NCBI RefSeq assembly: GCF_032884065.1
Contig: NC_088873.1
Span: forward strand, 25,552,625-25,616,624
Direction of reading: 5' to 3'
Length of the DNA: 64,000 nucleotides
Origin: Artemia franciscana
Lineage: Eukaryota > Arthropoda > Branchiopoda > Anostraca > Artemiidae
Part shown: positions 56,791-64,000 of the stretch, piece after piece
Position numbering within the stretch: the stretch's first letter is position 1
How the letters are laid out: each line of letters starts with the position of its first letter
Position numbers and translations under genes: made by a program
Notes under the pieces: generated by a model
What the model was told of the DNA's origin: nothing
What the model saw: the letters and a program-made list of their open reading frames with translations, nothing else
Databases searched by the model: none

Positions 56791-56799
56791 AGAAAAAAA

Positions 56800-57085
56800 A
56801 ACAAAGTTTCTTCAACTGAAAATAAGGAGTGACATTAAAACTTAAAACGAACAGAAATTGTACCGTATATGAATGGGACTGTCCCCTCCTCAACGTCCCG
56901 CTCTTGACGCTAAAGTTTGACTCTTTGTCACAGTTCTACTTTTTAAAACAATAGAAAACTTTAGCGTAAAGAGCGGGACGTTGAGAAGGGGACAGCCCCT
57001 TTCATATACGGAATAACTTCTGTTTGTTTTAAGTTTTAATGTCACTCCTTACTTTCAGTTGAAAAAACTTGTTTGTTTTTTTATT
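56800..57085. repeat. Hairpin MITE-like repeat, well preserved
   Basis: Inverted arms of about 110-120 bp run from CTTCAACTGAAAATAAGGAG inwards to CTCTTGACGCTAAAG and back out to CTTACTTTCAGTTGAAAAAA. The core is only about 50 bp. The inner arm CTGTCCCCTCCTCAACGTCC pairs with GGACGTTGAGAAGGGGACAG with one mismatch. Confidence 0.85.
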
Positions 57086-57494
57086 TAATTTCTGAATGTT
57101 TTTGAATTATTGTGTTTTGATTTTGGCTCATCGCACATGAATAATTAAAACGAGATTTGCATTTTTCTTTTCTTTTTTTTTGGCTAAATGACTGTCTCAT
57201 AGTTTTGATCGGATGATTTTGATAAAAAAAATAGGTGGGGGAGGAGGCATAGTCGCGTTTTTTTTAGCAATAAATATACATAACTGACGAATTAACTTAT
57301 GTAGCGAACTTCTATATTTGTATGTTTTTATTACATACTAGCTGTTGGGGTGGCGCTTCGCGCCACCCCAACACCTAGTTGGTGGGGGCGCTTCGCGCCC
57401 CCCCCAAGCCCCCCCGCGCGTGTAAGTCGTTACGCGCCATATTAGTTACGCGCCATTGTAGTTGTGTCCCTATGTCCCACCTGTGAATATAGAT

Positions 57495-57497
<3 letters not shown>

Positions 57498-57580
<83 letters not shown>
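57498..57580. repeat. (AT)n microsatellite, about 83 bp
   Basis: A pure AT dinucleotide tract lies between the helicase-end relic and the Helitron 3' hairpins. The plus-strand copy has a short version (about 49510-49530) at the same place, so the tract is part of the element and expands. Confidence 0.9.
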
Positions 57581-57583
<3 letters not shown>

Positions 57584-57584
57584 T

Positions 57585-57782
57585 TTAACTACGTAAAACT
57601 TGCGAATATACAACATTCTTTGCTGTCCCATTGTCTGTGCATATAAATAGATTTTCAGGTTTACCGACTCTTGAACATGCAACATATAATGGTCCATGGG
57701 AAAACAATCCGTATTCAGATCTATACCTCATGATTCTAATGATTGCCCTTGAGCTTTGTTGATGGTGATTGCTAATCGACCA
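57585..57782 (-). pseudogene. Pif1-like helicase C-terminal relic
   Basis: On the minus strand: a LAITINKAQGQSLE-like start, then a stop, RSEYGLFSHGPLYVACSRVG-like and KPENLFICTDNGTAKNVVYS-like readings, matching the last segment of the Helitron helicase at 4080-4298. The ORF is interrupted after the first block. Confidence 0.75.
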
Positions 57783-58189
57783 TTCCCTGAGTCGCCATCG
57801 TCATTTATATATCCCCCTGTGCACCCCGGCGTCCCCTTTGTAGTTATGTCCCTGTGTCCCGGTCGTCATTTATATTCCCTGTGTCCCGGTCGTCATTTGT
57901 ATCCCGGTGTCCCGGTCTGTATATACATTCATTTTTTAGTTTTGTTTTTCTCCTTTATTTTTTTCCTTTTTTCTTTTTTTTCTTTTTTAGTTTATTTAGA
58001 TTTTTAGATTTTTTAGTTTTTTTATTAGTTTTTAGTTTTTTTGTAGTTTTTACCATTTTTTTAGTTTTTTTAGTTTTTTTTTTTTACTTATGTCCTGGTC
58101 GTCATTTATACTCCCTGTGTCCCGGTCGTCATTTGTGTCTCGGTGCTTTGTTGATTGCTAATTTATATTATATTTATATTTATATTTTT

Positions 58190-59040
58190 TATATTTATTA
58201 ATATTTTTTTAGTTTTCTTTTTCTCTTATTTTTTAGTTTTTTCCTTTTTTTTAGTTTTTTCTTTTTTAGTTTTGTTTTTTTTTGTTTTTTACCTTTTTTT
58301 AGTTTTTTTTAGTTTTTTTAGTTTTTTAGCTTTTTTAGTTTTTTTATTAGTTTTTAGTTTTTTTTTTTAGTTTTTGCCTTTTTTTAGTTTTTTCAGTTTT
58401 TTTAGTTTTTAGTTTTTTACCTTTTTTTAGTTTTTTTTAGTTTTTTAGCTCTTTTAGTTTTTTTTCTTTTTAGTTTTTTTGTAGTTTTTACCTTTTTTAG
58501 TTTTTTTTTCTTCTTTTGTATTAGTGTGAAATAATTCAGACGTCATATGCGGACAAACACGACGTCACTCGACAGACAGACAGACAGACATAACCCACAA
58601 ACAACTTATTTTTATATATATTTATTCATATTTTTTTAGTTTTCTTTTTCTCTTTTATTTTTCAATTTTTTCCTTTTTTTTAGTTTTTTTCTTTTTTAGT
58701 TTTTAGTTTTTTTTAGTTTTTTAACTTTTTTTAGTTTTTTTTAGTTTTTTTAGTTTTTTAGCTTTTTTATTTTTTTATTTTTTTATTAGTTTTTATTTTT
58801 TTGTAGTTTTTGCCTTTTTTTATTTTTTTCAGTTTTTTTTAGTTATTAGATTTTTACCTTTTTTTAGTTTTTCAGCTTTTTTAGTTTTTTTTTCTTTTTA
58901 GTTTTTTTTGTAGTTTTTACCTTTTTTAGTTTTTTTCTTCTTTTGTATTAGTGTGAAATAATTCAGACGTCATATGCGGACAAACATGACGTCACCTGAT
59001 CCACAGATCCACACACAGACAACTTATTTTTATATATATA
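58190..59040 (-). repeat. Tandem duplication of Helitron 5' region, period 427 bp
   Basis: GTATTAGTGTGAAATAATTC occurs at 58518 and 58945, exactly 427 bp apart. Both are followed by AGACGTCATATGCGGACAAA and then AACTTATTTTTATATATA. Each copy is preceded by TTTTTAGTTTTTT arrays starting AGTTTTCTTTTTCTC. The inner 5' end at about 58620 has lost the GA (TC on the minus strand). Confidence 0.85.
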
Positions 59041-59043
59041 GAT

Positions 59044-60311
59044 ATATATTTAACTACGCAAAACTTGCGAATATACAACATTCTTCGCTGTCCTATTGTC
59101 TGTCCATATAAATAGATTGTCAGGTTTACCAACTCTTGAACATGCAACATAATAATTGTCCATGGGAAAACAATTCGTATTCATATCTATACCGCATTTT
59201 TCTAACGATTGCCCTTGAGCTTTGTTGATGGTGATTGCTAATCGAACATTCCCTGTGTCCCCGTCGTCATCTATATATCCCCCTGTGCCCCCGGCGTCCC
59301 CGTTGGAGTTGTATCCCTGTGTCCAGGTCGTCATTTATATTCCCTGTGTCCCGGTCGTCATTTGTGTCCCGGTATCCCAGTCTGTAATTTCTCTTAGAGT
59401 GTCCTGGTCGTCATTTATATAGATATATAGATACAGTTTCATTTCAGTTTTTTTTCTTTTTTAGTTTTTTCTTTTCTTATTTTTTTCTTTTTTAGTTTTT
59501 CTTTTTTAAGTTTCTTCTTTTTATTGATAATAAACCTCAAAATTTTGGGTATCTGTTTTAAGGTTTTCGAATTACCTTAATCTTTTGTCAAAATATATTG
59601 AAACATTTGTGGAATTCCCAGTTTTTTTAGTTTTTTTTTTTTTAGCTGTTTAGGTTTTTTTTTAGTTTTTTTTCTTTTTAGTTTTTTACCTTTTTATTTT
59701 TTTTACATTTTTCCTTTTTAAGTTTTTTTCTTTTTTTAATTTTTTATTTAGTTTTTTTTTAGTTTTTTCTTTTTAGTTTTGTTTTTAGTTTTTTACCATT
59801 TTTGTTTTTTCGAATTACTTTAACCTATTGTCAAAATATTTCGAAATATTTATGCAATTTCCAGTTTTTACATTCTAGTTTGTTTTCTTTTATATATATA
59901 GAAGATATAATCTGGCGTAATGGACAGACAACTTATTTTTATATATATTGTCAAAATATATTGAAATATTTGTGCTATTCCCAGTTTGTTTAGTTTTTTC
60001 TTTTTTTTTAGTTTTTTAGCTTTTTTAGTTTTTTTTAGTTTTTTATCTTTTTTATTTTTTTATGTTTTTTCTTTTTGGGTTTTTTCTTTTTTTTATTTTT
60101 TCAATTTTTAATTTTTTTTTTAGTTTTTTCTTTTTAGTTTTTTTTTAGTTTTTTACCATTTTTCTTTTTTCGAATTACTTTAATCTATCGTCAAAATATT
60201 TCGAAATATTTATGCAATTTCCAGTTTTTACATTCTAGTTTGTTTTCTTTTATATATATAGAAAATATAATCTGGCGTAACGGACAGACAACTGATTTTT
60301 ATATATATAGA
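59044..60311 (-). mobile_element. Second minus-strand Helitron copy, 3' end missing
   Basis: On the minus strand its 5' TC is at 60311 (preceded by A), followed by TATATATATAAAAATCAGTT. It contains T-rich arrays, a minisatellite (59250-59425) and a helicase end (59050-59248). It then runs straight into the 5' end of the next copy at 59042 without hairpins or CTAG. A 360-bp direct duplication is present: CCAGTTTTTACATTCTAGTT ends at 59880 and again at 60240. Confidence 0.7.
59050..59334 (-). pseudogene. Helicase C-terminal relic fused to minisatellite reading frame
   Basis: A 94-codon frame starts in the minisatellite (DAGGTGGYIDDDGDTGN) and continues without a break into LAITINKAQGQSLEKCGIDM, VACSRVGKPDNLFIWTDN and a stop after SQVLRS. 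It is the best preserved of the three truncated helicase ends. The Walker motifs are absent, so it cannot be an active helicase. Whether it is ever translated is unknown. Confidence 0.7.
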
Positions 60312-60500
60312 TATGAGGGGGCTCGCCCCCTCGTCAATACGTCGCTCTTTACACTAAAGCTTGAATCTTGTCCCAATTATTTACGAATGACCCCTGAATC
60401 ACTGAATCAATAAATAGTTGAAATTACTATAAATACTTCAGCGTAAAGAGCGAGGTATTAGGAGGGGGTGAACGCTATATGCTTAATAATTTCTGTTCTC
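60312..60500. repeat. Hairpin MITE-like repeat abutting a Helitron end
   Basis: Arms CCCCCTCGTCAATACGTCGC / GAGCGAGGTATTAGGAGGGG and the core AATGACCCCTGAATCAC identify the family. The outer left part is missing because the Helitron 5' end lies directly against it. Confidence 0.75.
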
Positions 60501-60963
60501 CCTGGGTATTCCCCAGAAAACAACTGGGGACTCTGGGAATTCAAAGAGATTCGATAAAAAAAGATTTAGAAAGCATTAAAATTTCCAATTTAATTTATTT
60601 TAAGACACGTCTTGAGTTATATATCTGAAACTTGATGCAAACTCAAGGATTAGCATTCTGCAGTTATTATTTCATTTAGACTGAGTAATATTGGTATGAT
60701 GGGGCAAGAATTTGGAGTAGATATACGGCTAGTATGACTGGTCATCTAGGTGGAGGAAGGGGGGAATCTATGGGTGCAGAGACAATTTTGAGGTCTGAAA
60801 ACTAATGTTTTTCTGCAAAATGGTGCAGTGCTTTTAGCAGTATAAGGGTTAAGCGGTTGGGAGGTCTGGTGTACTATTTCTTGAGTTTGATCCGTACTGA
60901 AGGATCAACTCTGTGTTTGTGTTAGTTTATTAAAACAAGGATTATTTAGAGATTAGGGGACAG

Positions 60964-62640
60964 CAGGGATCGTCCGCAATCATTTTTTTTTCACTTTTTG
61001 TCACTTTTTTTCGGACGTGTCACTTTTTTACTGAATTTGTCACTGAAGTCACTCTTTTTGTTTATTTTTTAGCTCTTTTTTCAACAATTTAATGAACCAA
61101 CGGAAGGTTCGACATTAAACTTTCTAGAAAGGGTAAGTTCACTCTTGGTAAATAATTCTACCATAACTGCCCATTGGCTTCCGGTCACTGAGCATCCATC
61201 AAAATTGGCTGCTTAGAAGATGGACATTTTGGCCCACATTCTTAAGTTATGTTTCTAGTATTTTTTGTCTTTTTTTGTTTTTGGCTGCGGCCTGTAGAGA
61301 GCATAAATTAAGACTCATCAGGTGAGGAGACGTCAAAATGTTAGAAGGAATAAGTGTCTTTCATTGTATTTGCGAATTTATACTGGTTTGCATCAGGCTT
61401 TCTAAATTCATTTTACCGCTTTTTTTGGTCAGTTGGGTGATGGGTATGACGAAAGTTTTGGAAAACTGGTTTGGTAAGGAAGACGGGACTGAAGACATAT
61501 TGCAAGAGTGGTTCGCCAAGATTAGTAATGGTGACAGCTTATTTTAATGCAAAATATGCAAAAAAGACACTCAGCTGCCAAAAAGGGTTTCAAGCTCTTC
61601 TTAATTATGCTGCCAAAAAGGAGCACAAGATGAGCGCTGTGCTAAACCCACGTCAACTCAGACTCACTGGATCAACTTCAATCGAAAACAAGTCACAAGT
61701 TGGAAATGCTGTTCCAGAGAAGAAGCTTAAGCTGTACTGCGAGAGACTTCAAAGGCAGTAATAATATGGGTCTTTAAGACCATAGCCAGTTCTCTTACTG
61801 CATCTTTGTGTGGTGGTGTTGCCCGTGTTTTTCGAACTATGTTCCCGGTTGCTGTCCCAGAAGGCTTCTCGTCAAATGCCAAAAAACGACGCACTTGTCG
61901 ACAGAGGCAATTTTTCCGTATTTTTAAATCTTGGTTGAAGACATCTAGACGTCTGACTTTCTCCTGGAATATGGTGAGAACACAAACAAGGTGAAAGAGC
62001 TCCAAATAAGGGCCCGGTACCGGCCGAAGAAGCAAAAACTAGTTATTACTCGGCATCTTAGAACACATTATTTGGAACATGCTATTAGTGAGGATCTGAG
62101 CAATAAGCTCCTCCAGTGTATATAATGAAGTAATTGCACTTGAGGGACTGTTGATGCTTGCGAGCTATTGTTTTGGTTAATTGTTGACTTGGAAAAGAAA
62201 AAGTGGTATTCAAAAGGTCTTTTAAAGATTGACGCTGCAACATTCAAGCTGTGCATAATGCGCTCCAAAAGGACTACAGGAATTCGAAGAGGACCGTTCT
62301 GACATGATAATCTTTTTATCATTTCTTCAGCGCATGGTCTGCTCGTTGTGACGATTTTGGCCTGTGTCAGCTAAAAGTTAAGTTTCTGTTATAATCTCGT
62401 AAGGCCCGTCCCCACTAGGTAGCTTCCATATGAGAAGCTGCAAACCGTTTGATGGAGTAATGTTCTGCTCTTATTGAAAATTTTCTGGAATTCGTGTCAA
62501 AGGGCTGAGAAAGCCAACAATGAAAATGCCCATGAATCAATTGGACATCATTCATGAATGAGTTGGATAGCCCATGTAGCCTACACCTTTCAAGTTTGTA
62601 CGACCACCCCTTTAACACAGATCAACTTGGAAAAAAGGAA
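60964..62640 (+). mobile_element. hAT DNA transposon, copy 2, 3' truncated
   Basis: Begins CAGGGATCGTCCGCAATC, the counterpart of the 9599 end. The GTCACT-rich leader follows, then a coding remnant from ATG at 61440: MGMTKVLENWFGKEDG, then in another frame CKICKKDTQLPKR (the C-x2-C finger pair lost from copy 1) and QTHWINFNRKQVTSWKC. Similarity to copy 1 continues in broken form to about 62630 (compare 8480-8160), then stops 13 bp from the stop codon of the membrane-protein gene. The catalytic C-terminal half is missing. Confidence 0.75.
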
Positions 62641-62643
62641 AGA

Positions 62644-62665
62644 GAATAGTGTCTATACACTATTC
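62644..62665. other. 22-bp palindrome at a gene end
   Basis: GAATAGTGT-CTAT-ACACTATTC is a perfect 9-bp stem hairpin overlapping the stop codon (62653-62655) of the minus-strand membrane-protein gene. Its role, if any, is unknown. Confidence 0.7.
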
Positions 62666-64000
62666 TTTGTGCCATGGAGCATTTGAAAAGCGGAAATAAC
62701 TTTGGCTTTGGCAAAAGAATTTTTCCATATAGCTCTGTATTTTTCATTTTTCTTTTTTTCGTCAAGATATACATCATTTTTAGTTTGTTTTATTTTTAAT
62801 GAATTGTTGATACCTATAATAAAACCTATGCAAGATAATATCAAAAGAGCGAGCAAAACATTGGGTGCCTCAGGATGTAAGATTACAGATCCAAAATTCA
62901 TGCCTATTGTAATTGCTAACATATTAGAGGATAGTATTAGGAGATGATACACAACACAAGTCAAACCACTGTTGTAATAAGGCTCCAAAAATATTGCTCT
63001 ATAACCTGCTCTTACAAGCATAATGGGACATTTGAGACAAATTTTAAGTGGTAACCAGAAGTCACTTTGACAAAAAATATTAGAGAATACATTTTTCAAA
63101 TCACGCCATATTGGATTAACTAGGTTGCTAGCTATAAAATGGGTAGTAAAAAAGGCTAATACAATTATAATTTCAAGTTCATTTTCAACATACTGTATCC
63201 GTTTCCGTGAATCGAGCGATTTATCAGGGTTAAATGGTAGATAGACGGCAGATAACCCAGCTTCTCTATTAGAAAAACTAACTAATTCCATTTCCAAAGG
63301 TTTGAACATGAATATCAAATAAGCGATTGTATAAAATTTACAAACAAAAATAAAAATATGTTCCAGCAATTTTAAGAAATATGTCTTGACACTTGGGGGA
63401 TCTTTCTCCCCAAGCCTTCTTCTCTGAGCAAGAACACATGCATTAGTGCTAAGAGGGAGTTTAAAGGTGGCAACTGCAATGAATGATCCAAGCAAAATTA
63501 GTTTGAGCAGATTATTTGTGGAACTACATAAGTGGATTAATCCTATGACAAGAGCATAAATAGTAATTCTGTTCTGCAAACGGCCGAATGAATAAACACC
63601 TTTATAATATTCTTGTATAGCTCTTTCACTGGGGTTCTTTGAAATTGAATATAACACAAAACCATTTTCCAGAAGCTGCCCAAAAAGTGGTCCTATAATA
63701 TTTAGAAATATTATCACTATTTTCATTAAGAGAGGTCTTGGCATAACGCTAGCTCTACATCCAAGTTTCTTGTACTTTTGATTTGTTAGCCAATCAAATA
63801 TAATCCAAATGTACTTCGAAAACCATCCTTGGTTGTCTTCTGAATTATTCGGCCGTAAGCTGCTAATGTACTCGGCTAACCTTAGACAAGCATGAAGAAG
63901 GTGTTCTGTAAGAAAAACAATTATGTAAGTTTTTGAGAGGGAACGATCCAACTCCTTGTCGTGATGACCAATCAGGACTCCGCAAAAGGATTTAGAATTC
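62653..64000 (-). CDS. Unrecognised multi-pass membrane protein, 5' end beyond window
   Basis: The frame is open from the right edge to TAG at 62655-62653, at least 445 codons, with no internal stop. No ATG was found in frame near the edge; the codon at 63951 is TTG, so the start probably lies outside or upstream of a splice. Counting residues from 63951, about eight hydrophobic segments are visible: 8-29, 74-103, 129-143, 148-167, 192-216, 258-277, 330-358 and 364-382. There is a basic, lysine-rich cytosolic-type tail (385-432) and soluble loops with CVLAQRRRLGEKDPPSV and FNREAGLSAVYLPFN-type sequence. I do not recognise a family; a transporter, channel-like or ER membrane protein is possible. 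Base and codon use are AT-rich like its surroundings, and nothing suggests transposon origin. Confidence 0.7.
   Translation of the reverse strand, partial: NSKSFCGVLIGHHDKELDRSLSKTYIIVFLTEHLLHACLRLAEYISSLRPNNSEDNQGWFSKYIWIIFDWLTNQKYKKLGCRASVMPRPLLMKIVIIFLNIIGPLFGQLLENGFVLYSISKNPSERAIQEYYKGVYSFGRLQNRITIYALVIGLIHLCSSTNNLLKLILLGSFIAVATFKLPLSTNACVLAQRRRLGEKDPPSVKTYFLKLLEHIFIFVCKFYTIAYLIFMFKPLEMELVSFSNREAGLSAVYLPFNPDKSLDSRKRIQYVENELEIIIVLAFFTTHFIASNLVNPIWRDLKNVFSNIFCQSDFWLPLKICLKCPIMLVRAGYRAIFLEPYYNSGLTCVVYHLLILSSNMLAITIGMNFGSVILHPEAPNVLLALLILSCIGFIIGINNSLKIKQTKNDVYLDEKKKNEKYRAIWKNSFAKAKVISAFQMLHGTKNSV

Larger units (their letters stand above)
57338..59042 (-). mobile_element. Non-autonomous Helitron with helicase-end relic, minus strand
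   Basis: On the minus strand the element begins TCTATATATATAAAAATAAG at 59042, after an A, and ends CAGCTAG at 57338 before a T. Order from 3' end: GC double hairpin (57338-57415), (AT)n (57498-57580), helicase end (57585-57782), minisatellite (57783-57935), T-rich arrays with a 427-bp duplication, and a TGACGTC/CTGTCTGTC leader. This is the same architecture as 48299-49662, so both are one family. Confidence 0.8.

Noticed and set aside
57470..57697. 75-codon minus-strand frame rich in Tyr-Ile
   Set aside because: It is the translation of the (AT)n tract and the antisense or frameshifted helicase end.
57854..58370. Hydrophobic Phe/Leu/Val-rich frames resembling membrane proteins
   Set aside because: They are translations of TTTTTAGTTTT arrays and the minisatellite in Helitrons.

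Overview
The window is animal nuclear DNA: AT-rich, intron-bearing and dominated by transposable elements. It has no bacterial operons, no CRISPR array and no intact rRNA or tRNA gene. The mix of Helitrons, hAT, mariner, CR1-like and I/Jockey-like LINEs and a Ty3/gypsy element, with two conserved animal genes broken by kilobase introns, suggests an arthropod. A brine-shrimp-like crustacean is a guess from the repeat style, not a demonstrated identification.

Three host genes can be supported. (1) The delta subunit of coatomer (delta-COP, ARCN1) lies on the minus strand: a first coding exon at 15019-15194 and a second at 4816-5077, joined in phase across a 9.9 kb intron. Its remaining exons lie beyond the left edge. 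(2) The mitochondrial S-adenosylmethionine carrier (SLC25A26) lies on the plus strand as five exons (38403-38559, 43033-43142, 47589-47856, 50764-50902, 52546-52660). Together they give 262 codons and a stop; only a short N-terminal first exon is not located. (3) An unrecognised multi-pass membrane protein lies on the minus strand from the right edge to 62653.

Layout. 1-4.8 kb: a possible exon at the edge, a mariner remnant, and a decayed Helitron helicase ending in a CTAG terminus and a (TA)n tract. 4.8-15.2 kb: delta-COP exons and a large intron holding a tandem repeat cluster, a hAT element and a satellite of about 150 bp. 15.2-38.4 kb: the space between the divergent genes, filled by composite repeats, a CR1-like LINE inserted inside the RNase H region of an I/Jockey-like LINE, further LINE fragments and a Ty3/gypsy element with a recognisable 3' end. 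38.4-52.7 kb: the SAM carrier; its introns hold tandem duplications, a 50 bp Helitron-like micro-element, LINE scraps, hairpin MITEs, a 94 bp poly(A) tract and a non-autonomous Helitron with a tRNA-like module. 52.7-62.6 kb: an inverted counterpart of the 5-6 kb repeat cluster, more hairpin MITEs, a ladder of minus-strand Helitron 5' ends sharing one 3' end, and a second hAT copy that stops just short of the membrane-protein gene.

No new enzymatic system was found. The most unusual material is the Helitron-like elements: 50-67 bp elements with canonical ends, and a family in which only the last segment of the helicase survives, attached to a minisatellite. All element assignments rest on motifs read by eye; no database search or alignment was run.
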